From Eudorina sp. 2006-703-Eu-15 (taxonomy: Eukaryota; Chlorophyta; Chlorophyceae; Chlamydomonadales; Volvocaceae), in NCBI GenBank assembly GCA_003117195.1, contig BDSI01000006.1:124001-188000 (forward strand): DNA of 64,000 bases. The letters run 5' to 3'. The position numbers were made by a program, and so were the translations under genes. Below, piece after piece: positions 35,951-44,904 of this stretch (the stretch's first letter is position 1; every line of letters starts with the position of its first letter). The notes beneath the pieces were generated by a model. The model was not told where the DNA came from. It made no database searches and was given only the letters and a program-made list of their open reading frames with translations.

Positions 35951-38900
35951 CAGGCCTCATCGGTCTGCTGTGCGCGGCTCGCAAGCCGCCGGCCGCGAGC
36001 AGGCCCAGCGCCCGCAGTGCCACTCGGCTACGGGGCCCCGGCTGGCGGGGCGCGGCCGCCCGGGCGTCCAGTCGGGCGCTGGCGGACCTGGGCGTGTATG
36101 AGAAGATTGAGTTTGGGGCGGGGGAAGGGCGGGCGGGCGGGTGGGCGGGCGGGCGGGCGGGTGGGAGAATGAAGGCGCGCACGGTGGCGCGGACGTTTGT
36201 GACATGTGAGGCACGCTAGCTGCCATAGTACGCACTACACGTGTGCCGTGGGTGCCAAACACAGCCTGCCCTGCACGTGTGTCGTACAGGCGGGGGGCCG
36301 GGAGGTCTGTCTGACCTGACTCGGTCGACGTACACGCCACTGGAGGGCGCCAGCTGCAGTGCCCCGCGAAAGCAAACCAGCGCGGCCGCCAAGTCGTGCA
36401 CGTCGCCGGGGACCGCATCCGCACCGGCGGCGGCGGCGGCTCTGGGAACCGCCGCAGAAACCATCCCCTGCGCCCGCACCGGCTGCGCCATCATGGCGTC
36501 TCCGCTGACGCAGCGACACCACGCAAGAACGTCGAGCAGAGCCTCAGGTGTCGGCTGGTGTGCGGAAGGTTCCGACACCGACGTTGCGGTGGGAGCTCCT
36601 GGTGCTGCTGCCACCGCCGCCGCCGCCGCCTCCACGGCGGGGCTTGGGCCGTGGCGCCTCCTCGGCTGTGGGCCACGCACCAAGCCACAAAACATCACGT
36701 ATGGAATGCATTATTCGGAAGGTTTTGGAGGCGTGCCATGTCGTACCTCGCCACCAGTCGGAATGCCGGTCAGGGACCTTTGGGGGCCTTCGGGGATCCG
36801 TGGCCTGCTCCGTACACACACGCACTCATCCGGCAGTACCGGTATCCCCCAAAAGGACTTAGGGCGCCCCATTTGTCGCCCTGACACAGATTGTTATTGA
36901 TGATGTCACAGTGGACTCCCCAGCCGGTCATCGGTGACAGCCGTAGATGGCCTCCTCACCACACACTGCAAAAACGAGACCGCGCCAGCACCTGACAGGC
37001 CCCACAGGCCCATCGCTGCTGTCAGTCGCTGCTGCATCTCCGTCATCAGCACAGCGTGGTAACTACAGCAGCAGGCAGGTGGCTTGGCTGGCTGGCTGGC
37101 ATGTTGGCTGGCTGGTTATACGGCACATAGCCACATACACACTTACACAGTCGGGCTGGGTCGGGCGGGTTCTTATTCTAACCACACATACACAGTCTTC
37201 GTTACGTTGGTTCCACAGGGCAGCTCGGCGGGCCCCCCACGAACTCACCGGGCGGTCCTGGTCCATGAGGGAAAGCTCCCGCTGCAGCGCCGCCGCCGCC
37301 GCCGACCCGTGGGTCAGTGCGGGGCCGTGGTGCCCCGCCCGCAGCAGCACCGCAGCCAGCAACAGCCACGCCTCGATCCGCTGCCAGCTGCGCTCGAGGA
37401 TGCCGCCGCCGTCGTCATCGCCGTCGTCATAGCCGTCTTGGTGGCTGTCCTGGCCAACGGAGGCGGTCCCCGCAGTCGGCTGCTTTGCCGTCGCCGCACC
37501 GGAGCTCGGAGCGGCACCGGGGGAGGTGCAGCTGGTGGTGACCCAGCGCCGGTACAGCGCCCGCGGCTTGAAATGAGCTACACGCAGGTAAATGTGGCGT
37601 TGGAGGGGGCAGAGGAGGAGGCGGTGGAGGAGGCGGCGGCGGCGGCAGAGGTAAGAGGAGGCGGTGGAGGCGGCGGCGGCGGCAGAGGTAAGAGGAGGCG
37701 GTGGAGGAGGCGGCGGCGGCGGCGGAGGTAAGAGGAGGAGGCGGAGGAGGAGGAGGACGAGGCACACCTTCACCAATCACTTGACCGAGGAGCAGGAGCA
37801 GGAGTAATAGGACAAGGAAGAGGTGTGTAGGGCACCCGGCGTTACATTACGCTCGCTGGGGGTCGCGTCCTGGGGGGCACGCCTGGAGCTGGAGGGGAGC
37901 CGGCCTTCACATCGGAAGCGCCAGAAAGGCCTGATGGGAGTGGATCAACCCGTCTGATACCCCTTGGCGTTTGCGAATCATCAAGGTCAGGGGTCCACCT
38001 TGTAACGGTTGCAACTGGTCGAACATCTTGCGTGTGAGGGTTGCGCGCAGCAGCGGCGCTGGCGTGCGCACCCGGGTCTGCGGTCGCTTGCGCGGACGGG
38101 TTGCGGACCCGTACAATGCCGTGGGCGCCGCGCCATCTGTGTAAAACAAAACGCTTAGACGACTTTTTTACGGTGTCGTGTTATGTGATACCAGCTGTTC
38201 GTACACGCGCCGGCCCCCGCCCGCCACGCATGATTGGATACGAGTGCGTGCACTACCGTATCCGGGACGCACACCACACCAGCGGCGGCCCTCGTTCTGC
38301 GGTCGCTGGCGGGCACTATGAATCCGATGCGTACTGGAAGTAACCGAGTGCGCCGCGTACTGGGATGAATGAATCACGGATAACGGGTACGGCGAAATGC
38401 GATCGCCTGAAGTCTATGCCTGTGTTTTGCAAGGTCTTGCAGGCGGATGACGATTACCATCCCACTGAAGACAACACTTTTTCTGACTCAAGAACGTAAC
38501 AAAACTCGTAGCCTAGCCGCCGGTTGCCAGAACGGTTGAACATTCTCGAAACGCATGACCTTCCAGCAACTAACATCGAACGCCCAAATTTGAACCCTAG
38601 CAGCGCCCCCTGGACGCCTAAGAAACGCGACGTAGTTTCCTTAGGTCCGGCCGTGTGCGTGCGTTCTGTCGTTTCGCACTGCGAGGAATCATCGGCTTTC
38701 AATTGTCGTGGAACGCATCATGGCAAGAGCGTGTACGGTCCATCTCCAGCAAAAGGTGGTGCCGCACAGAAAAATTCAACCTGTGAAATTTGCGGAGATC
38801 AGCAAAAAATAGTGTTGTCGCAAAGCGGCCGTCCATCCTACCGGAACGCGGCGTCGTAGAAACGCGCTTGGCGCTTCCGTCTGGATGGTCAGGGACGGTC

Positions 38901-41528
38901 GGGGGCCGCCTGCTGCACGGTCACACCTGCCGTGCTTTCGACCTAAACATTGTTAACACACGCCCCAGGTTGGCTCGCCTGGTGGTTGACAGCAATCCCA
39001 TGCTGAGCGCGGAGTACTAGGAACGACAACTACGGGAACTAAACTTTTATCGCGTAGGGGCCCTTCCGTTGATCGCGCTTGGGCACGGCAGGGCCTGTAT
39101 CAAAATGAACATATGAAACGCTACTTTAAATGAAATAAACGCATCATCTGACTGTTGCCCGATGACTACCCAAAGCTCACCCAACGGGGGCAGAACTCCC
39201 GAGTCTGGAGGGCCCTCGTCCGCATCCCGGATCACCAGGAAGGCAGCTTCCCGCAGCTCCTGCAGTACATCCTCCGGCGGGGGAGCTCCCACGCCTTCAG
39301 CAGCCCCATCCTCTCCTCGTCGCCAGCCATCTGCTGCTACTGCTGGGTGGGTTGGATGCCGCGCACGGCCGGCGGCTGCTGCGCCGTTCGCTTCGGCTGC
39401 AGAGCCACCCCTCCCTGTCGCAGCCCCTCCTGCTGCAGTGGCTGCCGGTTCTGGAGCTCCCAGAGATGACGCAGCCCGTCCGTCTTCCAGCAGCGCCTTC
39501 AAGGGTGGTGGCCGCGGCTGCTCGAGGGCTAGATCGAGCAGTGCTGTCGCCAGCTGGGGCCGAGTGAGGCCGGCTACAGCCTCCTCTAGCAGCCGCCGGA
39601 CGTCCGGATCATCTGCACATCCAGTGTGAAAAAGAAAACTGAGCCCTTGTGTGGGTGTGTGGGTGTATGTGCGGTGTTGAGAGCTCTCAGCATGAACGAA
39701 TGAATGATTGAACGTTACAGCGAACCCCAAAGGGATCGACGATGTATTGAGCTCTCGGCCTGACACTCGGGCAAGTAAGGCGCCAGTTGTTGTTTGGCTG
39801 GCTGTGGCGGGCAGGGTGGCTATCTTAAGATAAAAATATATATTCGGCCCAAAATTGTGGAAATTGTAAGATACTTTTCCTCCTTGGAAAAAGTACGAAT
39901 AAGATACTTTGATGCCCAGCCGGGGGTATGACATCTCCCCATTGACAGATACTCGGGCGGTCAGATAGGCAATCCGTATCTCCCGCTCAGGGTCGCGTCC
40001 CACCGATTGAGGCCTGGAGCAGAGGTTGCTTAGTGCTGATAGGTCCGTAGTAGGTGGTCACACCCCTTAGTGTACCCGGGTATACAGATCTCTGTAGATA
40101 CTTTGAGGCGTTTCCAGCCGGGAATACCTCTCTATTGACAGATACTTTCAGCGATTCTAAGCCGGGTATATCTCTGGCCGTAGACACTCCCAAAAATAAG
40201 ATAGCCACCCTGGTGGCGGGGTCCACGAGAGCGTCTCACCCGTACATACCAGATGGGTATGGGGTGGTCCACCTTGTAACGGTTACAATACCAGATCCCC
40301 CAGTACAGATCAGCCCAGTCTGCCGTGCGATCTGCCGAAGGAGTGACCCAACGTGTTACGGTATGACCTGTACGGTATCCCAGGCCTTATCAAAGATCCA
40401 ATGTCTGACGGCAGATAGAGGCATGCACACATCACCTCACTATAGGGATCGGGCAATGGGTTATTTTTTGCACGCATACGGGCAAATTAACGGGAACCAC
40501 TCGGTCCCTCGCATATCACGCACTCCTGTTCTGCCTGTTTAAATAACACATCACCTCACTATACATGATGATGCGGGTTGGGGCTTGGGGGCGGAAGCGC
40601 CCGCGCGCGCTGCCGCCCCTGCTTGCTGGCACGCCGCCCACCTGGCTCGATGCGGGCCGCCGCCGCCAGAGCTGCGACCGCGGCCTCATGCCGGCGCAGG
40701 GCCAGCAGCGCCTGCGCCGATCTGTAGTGCCCTTTGGCCCAGCCGGGGTGCTCCGAAACCAGGACGCGCGCGTCTGCCAGGGCCTCCGCGGGCCGCCCCG
40801 ACCGGATGGCCGCCAGGGAGCGGTTGGCGCGCAGCGCGCGGCGCAGCGCCGCCGCCTCGCCGCACGGTGGCACGGCCGCGATGGCTGCGGTGTACCAGCT
40901 GCGGGCGTCCCGGGCGTTGCCATCCGCCAGGGCGGTGTCGCCCCGGAGCTTGAGGTACTCGGCCTTGAGACGCCTGTGTGGGGAGCGCAGGGGGCGGGTG
41001 GGGCCATGCGGGCGGCCAGTAAGCACGCAGCTTCCTGTCACAGTTACATAAACTCGTACGGGTAGTTGTACAGGTATGGGGTTATGCACCCCCAACCATG
41101 TAACACATACAGGCATTCCCGGCGTCGCACTGGAGGAGGTGATGGACCGGGCACAGGTGGTTGTTTGGTGACTGGGTACGAGCCTCAAAAACGCCATTCC
41201 TGGCCGACAGCGCAGCTCCGGACGGAACGGCCGCCTGACTTCACGGCCGCCGGTGCCAGGATCGGGCATGCCCGCCCGCCCGTGTGCCCGCCCGCCCGCA
41301 AAGCATGTGTTATGTTTTCATATCTGTTTACCTCAGCTCCGTGGAGTGAAGGCAGTGCGCGGCCGGGAGGGCGGCGTGCAGCTGCTTGGAGATGTAGGGC
41401 GGCTGCGGATCTGGACGCCTGCTCGGCCCGTCGTCCTCGCCAGCAAACGGTGACATGCGCGTATTCGGCTGATTTTTGCACCGCCGATTGTGGGCTGCGT
41501 CCCCGTCTGGGCTAGAAGAGACGGTCAT
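32681..41528 (-). CDS. Large TPR and CS-domain protein (co-chaperone-like)
   Basis: Ten minus-strand exons join in phase: 41528-41332, 40973-40642, 39612-39181, 37577-37249, 36665-36316, 36087-35949, 35609-35004, 34507-34148, 33759-33466, 33154-32681; 1,170 residues with ATG at 41526-41528. Residues 67-176 are TPR repeats (GDTALADGNARDARSWYTAA, then SLAAIRSGRPAEALADA, then GWAKGHYRSAQALLALRRHE). Residues about 1000-1130 form a CS/p23-like domain (FRWRQSAGEVHVMATRV, then LAVEVRPRSLWIG, LYGTLEATVV, W, VTLVKMQPA). The middle is Ala- and Gly-rich and unassigned. By family, TPR plus CS proteins bind HSP70/HSP90 or assist assembly of complexes such as axonemal dyneins; which role applies here is unknown. 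SGT1 has the same two domains but is far shorter. The exon 6 donor abuts a (GT)n run and the exon 8 donor lies in a tandem repeat. Confidence 0.75.
34067..34160 (-). repeat. 16-bp tandem repeat carrying repeated GTGCGA donors
   Basis: Five to six units of GTGCGAAGTGGTTTCG in the gene sense, starting exactly at the exon 8 donor of the TPR-CS gene. Each unit offers the same GTGCGA donor-like site. The unit length (16) is not a multiple of three. Confidence 0.8.
35757..35812 (-). repeat. LINE 3'-tail fragment
   Basis: AATGAATAAATGAACGTTAC followed by AGCGGACCCCAAAAGGGATC: the conserved 3' end plus GAATGAAT-type tail of the LINE family, reading on the minus strand, inside intron 6 of the TPR-CS gene. 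Confidence 0.65.
35887..35948. repeat. (CA)n microsatellite directly abutting a splice donor
   Basis: About 30 CA units. On the gene strand this is (GT)n, and it begins at the GT donor of exon 6 (exon ends at 35949), so the intron starts GAG|GTGTGTGT. Confidence 0.8.
37605..37760. repeat. Tandem repeat at the acceptor side of TPR-CS intron 3
   Basis: Units of about 45-50 bp made of GGAGGCGGCGGCGG and AGAGGTAAGAGGAGG. In the gene sense it is pyrimidine-rich and precedes the exon 4 acceptor at 37578. The plus strand happens to contain several perfect donor-like AG|GTAAGA sequences. Confidence 0.65.
37800..39150. other. Body of TPR-CS intron 3
   Basis: A 1.6-kb intron. The minus frame 37907-38149 (81 codons) is the most protein-like open stretch but has no recognisable domain. 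GGTCCACCTTGTAACGGTT at about 37991-38009 recurs at 40266-40284 in intron 2, so a repeat is likely. Confidence 0.4.
39697..39756 (-). repeat. LINE 3'-tail fragment in TPR-CS intron 2
   Basis: GAATGAATGATTGAACGTTA then CAGCGAACCCCAAAGGGATC: the same LINE 3' end and tetranucleotide tail, reading on the minus strand. Confidence 0.65.
39804..40220. mobile_element. hAT-type MITE with 8-bp target duplication
   Basis: The element spans 39812-40212 (401 bp). Its ends are perfect 16-bp terminal inverted repeats: CAGGGTGGCTATCTTA at the left and its complement TAAGATAGCCACCCTG at the right. It is flanked on both sides by GTGGCGGG (39804-39811 and 40213-40220), an 8-bp target duplication. CAGGG termini with 8-bp duplications are typical of the hAT superfamily. 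It encodes no transposase and is therefore non-autonomous. Inside are roughly 44-bp tandem units beginning GATACTTT at 39903, 40097 and 40141 (and a variant at 39947). It sits in intron 2 of the TPR-CS gene. Confidence 0.88.
40427..40563 (-). mobile_element. SINE-like repeat R3, copy 2, with 18-bp target duplication
   Basis: The insert at 40445-40545 (101 bp) is flanked by a perfect direct repeat ACACATCACCTCACTATA (40427-40444 and 40546-40563). On the minus strand it reads CAGGAGTGCGTGATATGCG and TTTGCCCGTATGCGTGC, matching the copies at 19060 and 57425. Its size, lack of ORF and long target duplication fit a short retroposed element moved by a LINE. It lies in intron 2 of the TPR-CS gene. 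Confidence 0.78.
41045..41120 (+). mobile_element. LINE 3' UTR fragment in TPR-CS intron 1
   Basis: CGTACGGGTAG, TACAGGTATGGGGTTATGC and ACCCCCAACCATGTAACACA reproduce, in the opposite orientation, the LINE 3' UTR seen at 28068 and 62850. Confidence 0.65.
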
Positions 41529-42082
41529 CTGGGTCGGGCAGGTTATCGGTCCCTTGCGTCCTGTTTTACAAGTTCAAGTTGCGTGTGGTCAGTTGCAGCA
41601 CCGCGGGACCCAAGGGACGACGTGAGGCGCGGTGCGCTGAGGGCAGCGGGGTCTCTATGAACGGCCGGCGAAGTTGGTGGATGGCTGCTGTCAGCGAAGA
41701 CCTGGCTGAGGTGGTCTTCCAGTCGCGTGAAGTTATCTAGTGTCCACGGCGATTTCACGTGCTTCTGCATCTGGAGCTGGCGTGGGGGGTTCGGTCGGGC
41801 CGAGGATGGTGCAGGTTTCTGGGGTATGCCAGGGTGTGCAGGACGCCCACTAAGGCAACTGTAACGACCAGAAATTGAACGGGGATGAGGTACAAAGGGT
41901 TCGGTGATAGGCCTGCCATAATATCATAATACCACTTTGTGAAACGATTGACTCGACCCGATTATGTTGTGGGAGCGTTGCTGACCCGAGGCAGGCCGGT
42001 TGCCTTGCCTAGGATGTGACATTCGCCGTAACATCCTTAATAATTCGCCGTGCCAACCTTCCTTCCCTTTCTGTGAGAGCTT

Positions 42083-42127
42083 AAAATTTTGATCAATGAA
42101 ATAAGTACATTCATTGATCAAAATTTT
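42083..42127. repeat. Perfect 17-bp inverted repeat (hairpin)
   Basis: AAAATTTTGATCAATGA at 42083-42099 is repeated as its exact complement at 42111-42127 with an 11-nt spacer. It is AT-rich against a GC-rich background. Confidence 0.85.
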
Positions 42128-42128
42128 T

Positions 42129-42243
42129 ATGCCATCTGATGCGTGAACTGGTTGACGCAAAACGTTCTGAATTTCCGGCATTAATTTCATGTCCTCTGTT
42201 GCGTGAAGTGGTTGACGCAATTAACGTTCTGAATTTCCGGTAT
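42129..42243. repeat. Two diverged direct repeats of about 60 bp
   Basis: GCGTGAACTGGTTGACGCAA then ACGTTCTGAATTTCCGG recurs as GCGTGAAGTGGTTGACGCAA then ACGTTCTGAATTTCCGG. The pair directly follows the hairpin. Confidence 0.8.
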
Positions 42244-42375
42244 TTCGTTCTTGCTTAGTCAGTTTGGACCAGCGGCAGTTCACAACCTGGTCAGCGGCGC
42301 TGAGCAGACTAGGAGATGCCGCTGCGGATGACATCTGCCGCGCCTAAGTGTGAGAGCTTTCTCTCTCCAGTAATT

Positions 42376-42440
42376 TTGAATGAATGAATGAATTAACGTT
42401 ACAGCGGATCCCAAAAAGGGATCACCGGTGTACATCACCG
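42376..42440 (-). repeat. LINE 3'-tail fragment
   Basis: GAATGAATGAATGAATTAAC then GTTACAGCGGATCCC and AAAAAGGGATCACC: LINE family 3' end with tetranucleotide tail on the minus strand. Confidence 0.65.
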
Positions 42441-43251
42441 CAGGCCCGACCGACAAGGCGGCAAGAAACTTCCACATCTCAACGCCGCGGATAAAAAATC
42501 ACAGAGGGCCATAACTGCATCCAGACAGCCACCAGTGATTTTGCGGAAGCCGTACGTGTGCGTGCGCATGCGTGGTGACCCTTCTGGACCAGCGAGGAGG
42601 ATCCAGGAGTCAGGAGGAGTCCAGGAGGGCCGGCAGGGGCCGGCCGAGGCCGTACGGTCCGCTGCCCACGGCAGCCAGACTGGGCAACGTTGTGCGCCGT
42701 CATCGGTTTATCGCGCCTTTGTTCTGATTATGCGAACATCCACGACTTATGGTTGTGTAGGCCCGCAGCCCTTGCCAAGGAAGTGGCATTGTCAATCCAA
42801 TCTCGACAAGTACCATCGCAATTCCTTTTATAGACCGCACGTGCGGACTGGTAACCCTGCTTGCGTTCCAGACGACCAATCGGCATCCGCGCCGGAGGTT
42901 GCGTCACTTCCACATGCGTGTTGTCCCCACGTGCGCCGTACACATCGAAAACAGACCCGCCAGTGCCACTGTACGGCCATCCATGCCGTGGCCCCTCGTG
43001 CGCTACACAGCACCATCCTGCTGCAGTGAGAGGCAGTCCTGGTTTATAAGGGGCTGTAATGTGTTTCTTCCTCTTTCTACTGTTGCTTCGGCCTCGTGTA
43101 AGTTTTTTAGACGTCGATTATCTGGTCACTAGCATGTTGTAAGTGCGTCCCAGTAATCTGGCCACTTTGCGCCGATCACGAATAGCATAGTAAGACAATC
43201 AGTAAGGTTATCGTTGTCAAACCGGCCTCAAATAATATATAATAGTTGTTT

Positions 43252-43323
43252 TGCGCCACCGGGGAATCGAACCCCGCTCTTTTGCTTGGAAGGCAAATAT
43301 CCTCACCACTGGACTAGTGGCGC
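43252..43323 (-). tRNA. tRNA-Gly (anticodon UCC)
   Basis: The minus strand folds as a full cloverleaf. The acceptor stem GCGCCAC pairs with GTGGCGC, the anticodon arm is TTTGC-CTTCCAA-GCAAA with anticodon TCC, and the T arm CGGGG-TTCGAAT-CCCCG contains the B box GGTTCGAATCC. A as discriminator base follows at 43252. There is no intron and CCA is not encoded. The fold and sequence are of the nuclear eukaryotic type, transcribed by RNA polymerase III from its internal promoter. Confidence 0.93.
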
Positions 43324-44904
43324 ATGCCAAAAGGCTCATTCTATGTGATTATAAGTAGTAACGTCACACAGCCAACTTTCGTTGGAACACGTTCGCCTCC
43401 ACCTTTCCACCTGAACACATGCCTTGCTGTCCATGGAAGTTCGTGGTGCGCACGGGCACGGGTTTCACGACCAGGGCGGTGTCACGACACAGGACGTGCT
43501 TGGCACAGCGCGTGCCAGACACGGGCCACAGCCACTGGTGGCCCTGGCGGGTGGCAGTATGGCGGCTCTGGCACAGCATCTCGGCCCCCGGCGTCTCAGT
43601 TCCCGCGAGAGCACCACGGCAGGAGCAGTGTACAGCCCACAGGAGTACATCAGGCGGCAGAACAGCCAAATCCCCATCTCGAGCATATGCCTTTGCAGCG
43701 CGGTACGGAAGGGTCGTATATCGATGAGGAGGTAGTACCGCCGACCCGTACACAATACGCTGATCACGCAGTGTGTCGTGACAGCCGCTCCGACAAACGC
43801 CCAAACTCACACCACGCGGCCACCGAAATTGCTCCGCCGGCGGAGCACCGCCCGTGTAGCTCGGCACCGCTCAGCCTCTGTGGGATCCGCTGTTACATAC
43901 ATTTGTTTACTATCCTACCGTATACCGAATGTGTACCGGGCTGCTGCCACAAGGCTGCCAAAGCACATCCTCTCGCTCATTTCGTTCGTAGCTTCGTACT
44001 CAAGAAGCGGTGCATCTCAAGGATGCGCTCGGGAGGGTGCATCTCCGTCTGCCGACGCAATACGGTACGTTTGCGCGCAGTGCAACAGCACCCTGGCGAA
44101 GATGCCAACTGCTCAAGTCCGGATCCTGATGGCGACAGCTGTCCTCGTAGCAGCCCCGCAGCCACCAAGCCATCAAGATATGCAGCCGACGGTTCGAATC
44201 GATGTTGGCCCGCCATTAGTACGGCACGACGTCGTGCGAAAAGCATGGCTACGGGGTGAGGCATGATGGCCGCCTGGGGCCGGGCCGCGTGACACATCAC
44301 GACATCAGGACGTCGTCATACAGGGCCATGTACGATACATCAGCGTCTGGACAGCAACCCTCAAACCTCAACCTCACAGAAGAGCACAGCACAGCACAGC
44401 ACAGCACTCAACGGCACAAGGACTCGCCGGAATCATGAAGTGCATCTTTATCGACTGAGGGGGTCACATCATCAGACCGACCGCATGGGTCATTGCCGCC
44501 TGCCGCCGGCGCCGCGGCCGCCGCTCTGCCCCCCGCCCCTGCTCGCATCACCACCACCGCCAGGGCCTTCTTCCGGCCCACCCTGACTTTGCTCACACAG
44601 TGCTACCCCTACCCCCTTGAGCTCGCGGTAGGTCGCAGTGCCGCAACCCGGGCTCGGGCGTGCCGGCGCTCTCACAACGATATCCAGATCCAGATCCAGA
44701 TCCGGCGCTGGTCTGCACCCAGGGCGGTGACCACCCCAGGGGCCGCTTCTCTCCTCCTCCGTCTCCCTCTAACTCCCCTCTTCGTCGATCCACGATTGCT
44801 GTCCTCCTCCTCCTCCTCCTGGCTCGCTGTCCTCCTCCTCCTCCTGTCTCCTCCTCCTGTTCATCCGCCTCCTCCTCCTCCTGTCTCCTCCTCCTTCCTC
44901 CTCC
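43324..44904. other. No supported gene between tRNA-Gly and the methyltransferase gene
   Basis: A 311-codon plus frame (43324-44259) begins at an ATG. It overlaps open minus frames, has unremarkable composition and no recognisable domain, so I do not call it. GGATCCGCTGTTACATACAT at about 43880-43900 is LINE-tail-like. (GCACA)n lies at about 44385-44406. The right part should contain the 3' UTR of the minus-strand methyltransferase gene. Confidence 0.45.

Larger units (their letters stand above)
41529..43251. other. Intergenic region upstream of the TPR-CS gene
   Basis: Contains the presumed TPR-CS promoter, the hairpin and direct repeats at 42083-42243, a LINE tail at 42378-42436 and no supported gene. 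The minus frame 41924-42220 is a translation of the direct repeats. Confidence 0.5.

Noticed and set aside
42045..43323. AT-rich DNA plus tRNA as an organelle-DNA insertion
   Set aside because: The tRNA-Gly has a eukaryotic nuclear-type acceptor stem and T arm, and nothing else organellar is nearby.
43324..44259. 311-codon plus-strand frame beginning with ATG next to the tRNA
   Set aside because: No domain, no splice structure, overlapping open minus frames and a LINE-tail-like motif inside; kept only as unresolved sequence.
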